This document shows positions 12,413 to 26,800 of a stretch of DNA of 64,000 nucleotides, piece after piece. The translations under genes and the position numbers were made by a program. This DNA comes from Whitmania pigra (taxonomy: Eukaryota; Annelida; Clitellata; Hirudinida; Haemopidae), in the NCBI GenBank assembly GCA_021613335.1, contig JAJTWR010000353.1, forward strand, positions 1,183,501-1,247,500, given 5' to 3'. The notes beneath the pieces were generated by a model that was not told the origin of the DNA, did no database searches, and was given only the letters and a program-made list of their open reading frames with translations. Every line of letters begins with the position of its first letter. The first letter of the stretch is position 1.

Positions 12413-14800
12413 CCAACAATTTGTGTTGTTTTTAATTGAAGTTTCTCAATCATGAATTTCAATTTTTTTTTACTTGGACTTGTGCGGTGTTTTTGAGTTA
12501 AGTTGAAAATCTTTCTAATCGAGTGTTTATTTTTAATATTAACTTTAATTTCTACTTTTTATGGAAAACAAGATATATACGTATGATTTTAGTGATTGCT
12601 TCCATAATTATTCATAATTATTTATTTGTATACATTCACTTTTCCAAGGTTTTTGTCAAGTTTTTCATTGGCCAGTTTTATACATCTTAAATGGTTGTGG
12701 CATATTCTTTTATTGATGTTATATCCTTGTCTTGTTTTAAATAATATTTTCCATCTATGGTTTTCCATCTAAACCACCTGTTGCATTAATCGAGGTTAGC
12801 ATCCCCAGTGCCATAAAAAAAAAAACTCTCGGTTCAAACACTGCTGTGCTGCTTCATGTTTTGTCAGAATTAGGGTCCAATTTATATAAGATGAAGCTTA
12901 TTGAATGTTTTGTGAACTCAGGCAAATAAATTTCTTTTGCAGGACCACTTACTTCTCAGACTGACTATGCACATTCTGATTGTGATTCTTTCAGTTCTTA
13001 TAACATTTCGACATGATTCTTGGCTTGGCAAATGCAGATGAAAACCATTTTATCTAAAAAATAGTGGTCGACGAGTATTTTGATCTGACTATGAATAGCT
13101 GTTTTAAAATAAACTGTAGGTAATTCTATTGTGATATTTGCCTTTTGTCGGTTCTCTCCATATCTGGCTTTGAGTTCTACTAATGTGATTTCAATTTCAA
13201 CTTTTGCCTGTAACATCTGACGTTCATTACTAAACTAATTTTCATTGTATAATTTGAGGCTTATAATTAATTCATTAATTAATTAATTTATTTATTTATT
13301 GGTTATATACTTTTGTTGTCACATCACTCACTTCTTGTTAATGGCTGGGGTCTTGACAAATGCTAACCTTGGTAATGTAACTTGTTTCAACTTGTAACAT
13401 TCCATGCAAAACTTTGAATAATAATACGGTTTGTTTGAGTTATTATTGTAAAAGAATTGTATTTTGTACATAACTCATGATGCCTCAATTAAGGGAAGCC
13501 CCGTGGTATTTTTTCTAGATATAAAATAAATGTAGATCAAATTCAGGCTAGATATTTTCTATAAATAAATGTTTAGCTTGTGTTCAATTTGTTTTGTGTC
13601 TTCTTAAAGTTGAAAATGGGTAATGGATGGCATGAGCATGGAACAGTTGGCATGTTAACTTGAAAGTTGTTAATTCATTAACTGATGAAAATTTGAATAA
13701 TTTATTCCATCATAAAAATGTTATGTGATATTTTAACAGTCTTGTTTCGTCTGTGGAAGTTATTCGAAATTAGCGGCAAATCATTTCAAATAGCATGTGC
13801 TAGCAGGGTAAACTGGATGTAAGACTAGGATGTATCAACTACATGAATATTCAATAAATATGCGTCTGAGAATTGCTTAGTTCTTAGCCTATCATTCAAG
13901 AAGTATGGGGCATGCTAATTATGCCTCAGAATTAAATGTGATCTTGTTTCCATTTTATGATTGGGAGGCTATCTTTTAAGGTCTAACTTTTAATGGTACT
14001 ACTTAATAAAGGTTGTAGTTGCTTTTACAAAACTTAGAAAACATTATTTCTGTGTGAAGCAGCATAATAAGGATTGGTCAGAGCAGATTATTGACTAATT
14101 CGACAGCGTAAGCATTGTGTGCATTTCGGACATGCCTGAACAGATTTTTGGCATATGATATTTATTTTTGATCATACTGTACAATTTTGGATGGGAATTG
14201 ATGTCCTGAGTCAAAACTTGCCGGATTATTTTTACGAATAAGTATTCTGTGGGAGAATATACGAGTGAGCCAGTTTACGGGAGCTACTTATTGAGGAAAT
14301 AGTTCCTCAGCAGGCGACTTTTTGGCGACTAGCAGATGGTAAAGCCACCTTTAGCATTTTTTAAAATTTAATATAAACCTCTTGAGATTATAAATAATAT
14401 TTGAATTAGGCGGTAATTTTCTGACGATCAATTTTAAAACGTTGAAACCTGATAGGTAATCCCCAACAAACGCGGTATCTCGTTCTTGTGTACAAATGTG
14501 TTGTTAGTTACGCATATTTACGTCGAACTTATGATCCGAACGTTTATGTAGATATCGCAAAGAATGGATAAATCAAATGTAAGTTGAATAAGTCGTTGTA
14601 ACTATTTATTTTGTGGGTTTTCGATCGATGTTTCGTATCGAATGGTTTGTTTTTGACCTAATTAGTCGGTGTTACTTTGAAAAGCTCACGAATCTGCGTG
14701 TCTTCTGTGCTTAGAATGTTTTAATTTTAAATATAAACACATTGAACATAAATGGAAATTTAATAGATGACGAACAAAATTTTAGAATCATGAACATAAT
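12413..14800. other. Intergenic region between the two coiled-coil genes
   Basis: AT-rich sequence holding the presumed 3' UTR of the upstream gene and the promoter and 5' UTR of the PACT gene. A short (TTAA/TTAT)n tract lies at about 13264-13302. I see no ORF with coding character and no RNA gene. In-frame TAG at 14783-14785 precedes the ATG at 14801, which supports that ATG as the start of the next gene. Confidence 0.6.
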
Positions 14801-17800
14801 ATGGATGACTGGGAAATGAATGAGATATCAAAAGAACCATCCATTGATAGATTACAAGTAACTTTAAAGATTAGACCTGATCAACTTTCACTGAAACTGT
14901 TTGGAAGTGAAAAGCTAGATAGAAACAGCAACATTAATTACATCCTAGAAGGAGAAGAGCTTAACGACGGAGACAAGGAAAATGATGATGTCGATGATGA
15001 CCTCAGTCAATTTGCTGAACAAGTCATCCGAGATACATCTAGACTGATACTGGACGACAGCTTCGGAAATCCGGAGTTGTCGTCGACTAGGAATGAAGAT
15101 TTGTTCTTTGAGAGTGACGCCAAGACCGAGAGAAGCAACACCCCGGACTCGAGTGCTGCCTTCAGTCCGAGTCAGGATGCTGGAAACTCCAGTAGATTGT
15201 CGACTCTGACAATAGAAGAAGGAAATGAAGTTGAGTTGTTCAGCGTCAAGCCTTTGTCCGAAGCAGAAGTGAAAAGGAAACTCGTACAGACTTTCGACCA
15301 CGGAGGTCGGCACTCTCGCAGCAGCGTCGCCTCCGAGAACGTCGGGGAGCTCGACCTGGAGTCGCTCGGCAGTCATCCGCAGCTGGAACAGCTGGAAAAC
15401 GTTGAGGTTTCCATTAAGGTACTTGAACATTTTATAGGTGATTGTTTTTAGATAAGCTTCTCCTTGGTGTTTTTGATGCAAATAAGCGTTAATTGTTTCA
15501 AAGTCGGACGGATTGCCCTAAGTTCGCTCGGTCATTTTTGTTGGCAATTATTAATTTTTAAGTAAAATAACCTTCTAAGCTTTTGTTTTTGCGGCCTCAT
15601 TGATTTTTGTTAAAACGATCTACAGTGTGAGATTTCAACGGTTCTCACAAAATTTGGAATAAGTGCCTTGACAGACTTAGTGGCGAAAACCAATGTAAGT
15701 TTCAATCTTCTGAGGGTGTCTGTTGCTTGAAACTGTCTTTCAATTAACTGCTAGTAAATTCTCAGGTGTCTTTTAGTTAAGGTTTAATGGAGTCTCTAGA
15801 GCTTTTGATTGCTGGCTGATCAAATTGCTTGGCTTTGATTGTTGCTTTTGTTTCTTGACTTACATTTTATTAAAGTTTTGGGGCTTGATGTAGCTATTTC
15901 TAACGTGGGAGGTGATCGCTAACGTGGAAGCATTTCAGTAGCTAACCAATTGATTCACACAAACGACTCGTTCCACTGGCAGCATTTTTGTAACATCGTA
16001 TCAAAAGGTCGTTGATCTGGAGTGGTTTATCGATTTTCCATTTTCCATGTTCATCTCCTATTATAGAATCACGTGATCTCTTTTGGTGCTATTTGTGTCC
16101 AGGTTCTTTTATTGATAACGAGAAATTAGTGCTTGTTTGATCTTCCTGTACTCCATTACACCGGAAAATGATTGATTGAGTCTCGATTGCAATTTCTTTT
16201 TGTGATTACACCTACTAACCCATTGAGTGTTCTCCCATGAATAGGTTTATAGATTTTAGATTTCTGAGGAAAATTGATCAGCACCGGTGCCGTTTGTTTT
16301 CGGTTTCTTTCCATCATCATTACCTTCTCCCTGATAATTTCTTCAATTAAATGGTTCATTGATAAATGAATGAAAATCCTTAAAGGCTAGTGAATAAATA
16401 ATTAGTTAACTTGGAATTGAAAGCTGATGTTCTCCAGTTAAACTCTGCACATTGATGTTTTCAGTTATTGGTTATTGGTGGTTGCTTTTGGTTTTGTTTT
16501 GATTGTTAAATGTTGAGGTTGCATCTTTACACTTTTAAATATCCTAGGATTGTCTGCTATATAATCTTTTGTCAACTCGATGACTATTTATGAATAAACG
16601 AATTCCTACTGAACATCATTATCATCATGGGATTTGCATGTAGGAGCAACTTCTGAAGGAGAATGTGCTGAAGTTGAGTGAGGTGATGAAAGAGATGGAA
16701 GCCTCTTATAAGAAGGAAGTGGAACTCCTTTGCATGAAACATCAAGGTGGGACATCATCTTCATCATCATTATCTTTAGTAATAAAGTTATCACTATAAT
16801 CATTCCATCTAGCACTAGTTCGATTGTTTAACGAGTTCTGTATAATTTAATGTTGATATGTAGTCAATGTTCGAGAGTGTGGTTTCATCATGTAATGTCA
16901 TCACGGCATGCTTTCAGAGGAGATGAACAGACTGAGAGGTCAGATTAACTCGACCTTTGAACTTCCACCCGTGACCCCTGCCTCCTCCATTTCCAGCTCA
17001 AACATCAACTTCAACAATAACAACAACAATAATGACGATGACAATGTTTCTCTGTGCTGGAGCAAAACAGGTCGGGGACTCAGGCAAAATTATTTGGGAG
17101 TCTTGTTATGATTGTGCTTAGATGTGCATTTATCAATATTAAATATTTTAATTAGGTTTTATAAAGTTAAAATTAGACTAAATCTAATATCACTGGAAAA
17201 GCCTTTGTGGTGCTGAAACTTCAGATAATTAATCTGTGATGCGTGACAAAGCTACCAGGGAGGTAATTGCCTCTACTGTTGATAAGCACATTAAACTATT
17301 AACTCTTCACAGATGTTAATGAGGAGCAAGACCACTGGCAGGAAATTTGTCTCCTGAGGGAGTCCTACGACAAGGAGCTCAACTCTTTGCTGGAAAAACT
17401 TGAATTAGCCAAAGTGCAAACTGAAGAGAAACAGGTACTTGTTTTAGGCTTTTATAATTACTTCCTTACAGCTGTGGTGGCTGTGGTTTTTAATCGGCTG
17501 AAGTTATAGCTGATGTTATGAGATTGAGTTCGTGTTTGTTATCATTTATATTTGATATTTATTCAAGGTTGTAATAAACGCACTGGAAGTGAAAGAGGAA
17601 AAGTTGCAGTCAGATTTGAATTCATCACTGAAGGAGATTGAGAGATTGAAGACATTCACATTACCTTCTCCTATCATTCGACTCCCCGATGCATCTCCAT
17701 CCAATAAGGACTGCATCCATTGCCTCGAAAAAGATGAAACAATAGTCAGTCAGAATCAAATCATTGAGCAACTCAGAGATACTATCAGAGGATCCCAGAG

Positions 17801-20800
17801 GGATCAGCCTCTAGATCTAGATCTAGAGAACCTTGGTGGCCTTAAGGACGATCCGTCGCGAAAAGCCGACTTGGAAAAACTGGCCGCCCTGTTGGAAGAG
17901 AAAGATTCGGAGATTGCTTCTCTGAAGAGCTTGATCGACGAACTCAACTTGAAACTGGAATACCATGCCAACCCTGACTACATCAGGGCGTACGAGAGGT
18001 ACCTCAGTGACATCGAAGAGGGAGACGTCGAAGATGCTGACGGACCGGAGGAGAAGTTCCTTTGCAGCACTGCCGAAGTCGTAGGAAATGAAGATGAGGA
18101 CGACGACGACGACGACGATTGTGACAATAGTACTGGTGATGATGATGATGGCACTGCCGATAGTAATGATCGCGATGGTGATGACGAGGACGATGAGAAT
18201 GATGTCAAACAAGTCGTTGAGCAGGAATTCAGAGCCGATGATGAGGATGGAGTGACGAATCTCATCGATTTAGATAATCCTGTTGATGAAACTAACAAAG
18301 CCAAGAAAGATGGAGATGATGACGTTGATGATGATGATGATGATGATGCGAATAAGAAAGAGCGGAAATCAAGCGTCAGGTCTGTCGATGCTGCTGACGA
18401 GGAGAGCGATTCTGAAGAGCCTTGCTTGAAGAGCGCGAGATGGGAGCAGTTGATCGCAGACGATGTTGTCTCTCTCGTCGATGGTACAACAGCCTCGGTC
18501 GATCTCTCGTCAGACTTCAATAAAAAGGTCGATGATGATAATGATGACGACGGCGAGGAGTACGAGGATCACGATGATGATGCCGATGCTGCTGCTGCTG
18601 CTGATGATGATAATGATGACGACGATAACAATGATAACGATGCAGAGGCCAGTGACCATCCTTCTGGCAATGGCGCCAAGATTATAGATCCATCACTACC
18701 GGGTACTGGAGTAGAGACCCAAGGAGATGATCATCCATCTCTGGCTGCTGAAGTTATCCCTGGAAAAGGTTCGGCTAAAAAATTATCTCACCACTACGAT
18801 GAAAGCGTTGATGTCGATAGTGATGATGATGACGACGACGATGAGGACGACTGGGAGGAGGAAAATGGAGGAGAACGTGTTGACAATGAAAGCAGCGCCA
18901 ACGCGTCTGAAGTGAAAGATTCCTTTATTTCTGAAGATAACGACAATGACGTTGACGTTGGCATTGAGAATGTTGATCGTCAATGTGATCAACCTACTGA
19001 ATCCGCAAAGTCTGAAGCACGTCCTATCGATTGCCCCATTTACGCTCCACTGGATGCAGGTTACCTTGTAAGTAACGGAGGGGATGATGATGATGATGAT
19101 GGTGATGATAACGATGTCGGCCATGGCAGTGCTGCCGCTGATGATGCTGATGGCGACGACGACGAAAAAGCTGACGATCATAGAAAGGATGAAGTCGTTG
19201 ACATAGTAGTCAAAGAAGTCGTACCTTCGTCTTCAGAAGTCCTCCACGCGGATGCTCTTCACAGATTGGTTGACGACTGTGCCGTCGAGGTAGGTCTGGA
19301 TCTGAGCCAATTGAGGCCTGAGAACGTCAAGCATCGCGTCATTTCTCTCATGAATGAACTCAAGAAGAAAGCTGGAACCACCGCCGTTTCCAACAACAAC
19401 AACGAGGAGGAAGACGACGATGATGGTCGGAAGGACGGTCACGATGATAACGATTGCGAGGATGGTGCCGATGATGCGGAAAGGGGTAAGGGCGTACTTA
19501 CTAGGGATCCAAATGCCCCTGACCTCAGTGCTGTAGACAGGAGAGAATCCATCGTGAAGGAGATGCAACTGGAGATCGTAGGCCTCAAGGAGGCTGTCGG
19601 AAGAGAGGAGCAACTGAGGATGACGCTGGAGTTCATGGAGGAGGAGCTCAAACGCGAGAGATGTTCATTCGAAGAGAGAGTGGCTGAAGAGGTCGAGAGG
19701 AGATTGGATGAATTGAAGGTAATTATGTTAATTAATGATAATATATGTTAACATATGTGCCGTTAATTGGCTGCCATTATTACGTGCTTATTGTAGGAGG
19801 CAGTCGGTAATGAGATTGAGACGAGAGGAAACGACAAATCGGTTGGAGTCGATGATGATGACGATCGCGATGGAGGTTGTGCTGATGCTAGCGGTGATGA
19901 TGATGACGAACATTTCCAGGTAATGAAACTATTATGTTGGCGTGCTTAACCTTGTTTGCTTATCTAGCTAATGAGAACTCCTCTATTAGATAAATAAATG
20001 AATTTATTAATTATCCATAATTAACTATTTTTTTAAATGAATAACTCAATCTAAACTTGCGCCTAATTACTTAACGAGGAACTGGTCATGGCGAGAATTA
20101 CGTAACCAAGTTAAGTTCTTAAGTTAACATATCTTAGTGGAATGACACTACATATATGAGGAATAACATATCTTTCATGTTAGTGGGATTTGCAGCTGAA
20201 TTGGGAACATGCAAGAATGCTGGAATTACGTTCTCTCGTTCACCAATTAACTCTTCTTAACCTGCAAGCGTCGTTCTAAGTGCTTGTTGCTTAAAACGAG
20301 TTTATTTATAAATTTTAATAAATAAACACATCCACATTATCGTGAAAGTTCACTTTTATTTATTATTTGATTTCTTTTTAAAATTCTAAGTTATTGAACG
20401 ATAAATGGTGTGTTATTGTTTATTGTAAATACGTTTGATTTTCGACGCCACATTTTAAGGCCGTTTATTGCTTTTAATCGAATGAAAAACGCACATTTAA
20501 GTGCAGGCCAAAGTTAAAAGTTGAAAATAATTTGACATTGAAAGCCATTTATCGTTATCGTCATCAATCCGAACAGGAGCACCCCTGGGTTAGATTTGAA
20601 TTTCGCGCGCGAGCTACGAAACGCAAATGGTAATCTAAAAGGGATGAGTTTGTGTGTTTGGGAACGTAATGTAGATTAGTTAATTGAGTTAATTTCTTCT
20701 CAGTCAACATCGTCATAACTATGTAGCATGAACCTAATTATATTATTAACTTAATTAGCTAACATCCTAAGTAGTTCATTAACTATTTTAATCAGACAAA

Positions 20801-23800
20801 CAAATCAGGCCATTTTGAAATGAACTTGTTCAATAATTAACGATTTAATATTGAAGCTTAAAAGCCAATTGCCACCAGATTTAACAATAGGTTTGCTTTG
20901 ACTTTGCGTTGTAACATTTGCTGACAGAGCAAAGCTGTAAACAAAGTAAACATTGCTCCTTTGGAAAGGAAGACAATGATTGATGGAGCATTTAATTGGC
21001 AACCTCATCCATGTTCTCATTGAACTGTTGAGGATATCTTCTTAAGACGTTCATTACATTTATTGGTGGAATGTTATTTGTCACAACGATGATGGATGAT
21101 GTTGTCATTCAATTTATTCAGGAGATTCCTATGAAGATGTCTCAAGGTGGAGACTCCGATGATCATGATCATCATCGTGCCAGGATGCGATCAAAGGATG
21201 AAGTTGTTAAAATTCGAGTGAAAGACTTGAAAAATATCAAAGCTCGATTGTTAGTCATGACTTTTGTTTCTGAAAATGTAAAAGAACTAAGCTCCTTCAA
21301 ATAAATAACTTAATTAATTAGTCGTTATCTAATAGTATAATGATCACTTTTTAAATTTTTTTTGACCTAACGTAAACGAATCTGCCCTACAGGAAGACTG
21401 CAGAGTCCTTCAACCAGCATTACCACTCCACCATTTGCCATGCCGGGAAGATCATGCACGCCACGGAGATGATATTCCTCAAGTTTTTTAAGAACTTCGA
21501 ACCTTGCGTCAGTAGCCGGGCCATCAGGACCACGGAAGAACTTGAAAACAAAAGTAGCAACAACAACGTCGTCGACGACATTGGCAACAACGTCAACAAC
21601 AACGAACGACATTCGGAATTCGGAGGAAGCCGATTGTCGCTAGAACTGGGTGGAATGGAGCAGATGATCGATCCTAGTAAAACAGGTAAATTCCTTAAAC
21701 TCCCTCTGGTTAAATTGTGGACAGGCAAACTGGATTTGTACTGATGTCATGTTGTTTGCATTTGAACTTCCTGATGCAGATGCCAGAAGATTATCTCTGG
21801 CAGATCTCGAAAAAGATTACATGGACGATCAAAGTGACTGCGCGCTGGTCTTAGGTTAGTACTTAGTTGAACTTATGCCCATGCACTTCTTTGACTCATG
21901 AAAGTCAAGTGATTGTTAATTAGATATATTTATTATAATTATTATTATTATTAATATCATTTATTATAATTAGATATTCACGTAGAAATTAGCAATACAC
22001 AAACTTACTCTCACCTAATCCAGCACAATGTAATTTATAATGAGTAACTTGATGCTTTTGGTAATAAATACCATTTCCAAGAATTAAGATTAAGAATTAG
22101 ATTAAGTTGGACCCAAAATGGTTTTATTATTTTATATTTTTCCATGAAATTAAAAAGAAAACTGAATGGAGCATTTATAAATTTCCAGAACTGGTCAAAT
22201 ATTTTAACATTAAAGTCAGTCAATGAACTAAGAAAATAAAATTAATAATACAGAATCATGTATAATATTAATAAAACATGAGACAATTGTTGGATGATGT
22301 CATTGCAGAAGGGAGTTCCAGGATAGAAATGGCAGTTCGTCACCTGCTACGAGCCATCCAGGTTTACGAGGACAAAAACAAGGAACTCGAAGAAGTCCAG
22401 AACAAATTGGTCGAGGAGAAGAAAATACTCCACCTGGAAAAGAACCGACTAAACTCTGAACTCTTGGAAGAGACTGATCGCAATCACAGGCTAGACCTGG
22501 ACTTGAACCTTGCCCAATGTTAGTGCTAATCACGAATGCTGCTGATGATGTTGATGATGATAATGATGGTGCTTTGGGGATTTCACTCCTACATGAACAT
22601 CTTGTGTTTCCTTCTAAATTGATAAGGCTGGTTATGATCTCGTCCAAACAAAAAAAGACATATTTGTAAATAAACAATTCCAACTGTAAGCTTAATGAAA
22701 TGTCAAATGTAATCTCAACAAACATGTATCTAAACATAAAATGTTGACGATCGTCATCGACCAGCTGTCATCGGAGGCTACCAAAAGGAAAGGGAAGAAC
22801 TGGATTCGAAGCTGAAAGAGCACCAAGAGGAGATCATTAGACTGTCACTGAGAGTGCAGGAGTTGGAAGACGCCCTGAGGGACCACGCTTCTGCCAAAGA
22901 GGAACTGAGACTGAAGGAGGAACACCTTCGACGACAAACGGAACAGCTCCAACACTCTGCCATCGAGGAAGGCATACAAGGTAAGCCCAAGTTGTGCATG
23001 ACCTTTGAAATCTATCGAAGTTTTGACCTTAATTTAACTAATCTATTTAATGAGTCTCGTTCATTTTTACTCCCAAACTCGAGTCTTTGAGTGCGATTTA
23101 TTACTTACGACTGACTGTCCGCAGTTTGAATGTCTTTTACCGTAAACTAATGAGGTCTCTTTCTTGTTCTTGTCAGGAAAAACCAGAGAAGGTAGTTTGC
23201 TATTTCTATTCTTTCACTCTGCGATTACAAGATTATGAGATTTTTAACGTAGTCAAATTAATGTCGCTAGCCTCGTGGATTTGATTTTTTTCTTTTTCTA
23301 CTACATGATGAATTTCTTTGTCAAAAATTATGGTGTATAACGTTGTGGTGTTTGTTGTCGATATTTTTTTAAATATTATCGTGATCGTTATTAATTCGAT
23401 TTAAAATTTAACCACTTTTCATGAACTCGATTAAATGGTTTTCATCTTAACATTATGATATTTTCCAAGCTTGTGGCACTTCATTAACATCTTCCAGATC
23501 TGTTAAAAGCCTTTCAATCATTTGGAGACTTGTGCCATCATGACATTATCTTGGATAATTGTTGTTGTTGTTGTTGTTGTTGATATTACTGTTATCATTA
23601 TCACTAGATTCAATTGGCATCTTGGTGCTTTTTTTAGAATTTTTGTTATTGTTGTAATCCCTAGAATTGGCTGTGCTTGGGTTAACACTGAATAAATAAT
23701 TATTTTGTTATCGATTAGTAATTAATAATTCGCTATTCGTCTGGAATCGATTTATTGTCATCCTCTGAATCCGAAAACCATTATGATGCATTCTGATTCG

Positions 23801-26800
23801 ATCGGATGAAACTGCTTGCTCCTCAGAGCTGCTCAGAGAGAATAACCAGCTGAACGAGGAGTGCTCAGACCTCAGGGACAGACTGCGCAGGGACAAAGAG
23901 AGGTTCGAGTCCCAGTTGACGGAGCTGGACGCCAGCAACTGTCAGCTTCAAGCTCGCATCGATGCCCTGCAGAAGGAGAATGTCGAAGCTGCCAACGACA
24001 ATAAGTTACGAGTCGAAGCCCTCGAGAAGCAGTTGGTGGCGAACAAGAAATACATCGAGGTGATTCGACTGGCGTGCGATGATTCGGCCAATTAATTGGT
24101 GGTGATGATGATCTTCAAGATTCATTACGCTGTATTGAGAATTTTATTGTCGCTGAATGAATGAATCTACCTATCCGTCCATCCATCACATACTTGTATT
24201 ATTGTCGGTTGCACTGACCTCTCGTGTTTCTTGCAGGATCAATCGATTGAAAGGGAGCAGGAGATTGATCGCCACCAAGACAAAGTTAAAGAGCTGGAGT
24301 CGGTACTTGCGGAGAAGGAACAAACTATCAGGAAGAATCAGAAGCTGAAAAGTGACGTGAGTTTCTTGAGTTAATACTGTTATGTTTGTTAGTAATAATT
24401 ATTAATGTTAATGATTAATAATACTTAATTGGTAATTAGTATTTTGTGTTATTATTCTTGTTGCTATTTTTGTGGCTGTTGTCATTGTTGATGTTGGTTT
24501 GTAGTGGTTTTGAATAAACTAGTGGTTATGTGGAATACAACAATTCAATTATGTTGCTTTCATTCTTCCATCATTATAATGATTTAATTATTTATAATTA
24601 ATTAATTAATTAGTTATAATTATTAATTGCAATAATTTCTGGTAAATTATTTTTGTTTGAACCCTGAGATTTTGTCTGGTTAATTAAGGTAATTAAGTTT
24701 GAATTAAGCATATCAAGAAATTAAAATGTCTGACTAACAATCATTTTTATTCTAACAAACAAATCTAAAACTTCATTAGACACCTACGTTCAATGAGACA
24801 TTACTATTACCACCTCAAGTAAGTTGCCATGAACTTCTGTAACCTCTTCGACCTTTCTTCATGTCACTTGTCGGCATTTGCCATCACCTCGACCGATTGA
24901 AATGTCATCCTCGACTGATTGAAATGTCATCGTCTGCTGAAGTTTTGTAGTTACTTGTGTTTATCGATTATAGAGACCCACCTGAGATCAGTTGGTTGCT
25001 TTTTGATTATGGCTTTCCATTGATCTCTAAGCTTCAAAAATAGTTTTAAATTCTGATTCATTCTGCTAGTATCCAAATATCCCTGCCTTTTGACTCCATT
25101 CGGGATTTTCAAAATGTGATTCGTACCTGTCATCATCATCATCATCATCACCTCAGCATGCATTAAGCCAATGAGAATCTTTACATGTTGTAAACTGATT
25201 TTCACATCCTTTTACCCTGAAGTGACTTGTGATGTGTGCTAGAGTTATTGTCACGTTTCTAAATGAAATCTTTTGGGATGGATTCAAAACTTCACGGGCA
25301 GAGTGGATGCGGAGATTTTGCGTCGATCTGTATTTAGGATGTTATTATTTATTATTTATTTTAATTATTTTATTAAAAAAAATATTAATACAATTGTTAA
25401 GTATAATTATTACATCAGCTCTCTGGTTAATTTACCAGTAATTAAAAATTAATTGATTAATCATCACAAGATGCAAGAGCTGGAGGAGCAATTGAACAGG
25501 AAGCTGAACACCTGCACGAACCTGGACGAGGAGCTTTCCAGGTTGAAACAAGTTTTAAAAAGCAGGAACGAAGACGTAGCTCGACTCACGTCTTCGAACA
25601 AGCTCTTGGAAGCAAACCTTAACAACTTTTACGAGAAGGAGGCTGCTACGACAAAGGTGATTATGATAATGATGGTGATAGTGATAATAGTAATGGTAAT
25701 TAGTTTAAGTATTATTAAAGTGATGAATGTTCCTGTGGAACTTTGGGAATAATCGATTCTGAATGTTTGATGATGTCAATACATTGTCGGTAAATACTTC
25801 TAAATGTGCCTGCATTGCGGATGCTCGAATGGATGATGAGTAAAATTATAGCTGGATTTATTTCTCTCAACAATTTACTTTGCTCATTAACCACTGCCAA
25901 TTTTACTGACTATTGACATCTCAAATCCAGGACTCTTCAGAACTGGATTCAACTATGGTTTCCGAGGACAACGAGGCAGAATTCCAGGCAGTCCAGGAGA
26001 TGGAATCACTCAGGATGACCTTGTCGAAGGTCGAGGAGGCGTTGACCCTGGCCAAGAAATCGGAGAAGGATTTGGAGGAGAGGAATTCACAACTCGAGAA
26101 GGAAATTGATGAGCACGAGAAATGCAACAAGGTGGTCATCATCATCATCATCATCAGACATTCCTAACGTTATGAATGTTAAATTGATTTTTGTAGAATT
26201 ATTATCAATGACTCTATGCATTTAAGTTGCTGATTAATGATTTATGAATGCTTGATATGAAAAGTCACAGAGAAATAAAAGGCAGCAGAGCATTGAAGAG
26301 ATGTAATTCTATTGCAGGAGCTGAAACGAAACTATTTAAAGCTCGAACAACGAGAGGAGGAACTGAACGAGGAGCTGACCTCCCTGAAGATGGATGCCGA
26401 ACAGAGGTGTCTCGAGAGGTACGCCATGAAGGACGAGGTCGATGACATCAAGTCCAACCTTTCTGAGTCGTTGAAGGCAAAGGAAGAAGAAATAGTTCAA
26501 CTGGGAAGGCAGGTTGGTTGTCGACTTTCTCCTTGTTGTTGTTGTTGTTGTAATCATTGTCTCCTCATTGTTGTTGTAATCGTTGTCTCCTCATTGTTGT
26601 TGTAACCATTGTCTCATGCTTAATTGTATCCATTGTTGCATTTGCGTGAGTTGATTCAGAGGGATGCATCCCAGTGCAAGGCTGTAGTGGCCATAGTGCG
26701 TCATCTGTACAGCCCAGTTTACTGGTTTAAGTGTTTAATGAAAAATGCCTGCGAAGCAAAGCTTAGCGGGCTTTACGAATGAACTTCTATTACGTTTTCG

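Noticed and set aside
14945..15481. 178-codon frame on the minus strand
   Set aside because: Shadow of exon 1 of the PACT gene, with no family resemblance or splice support.
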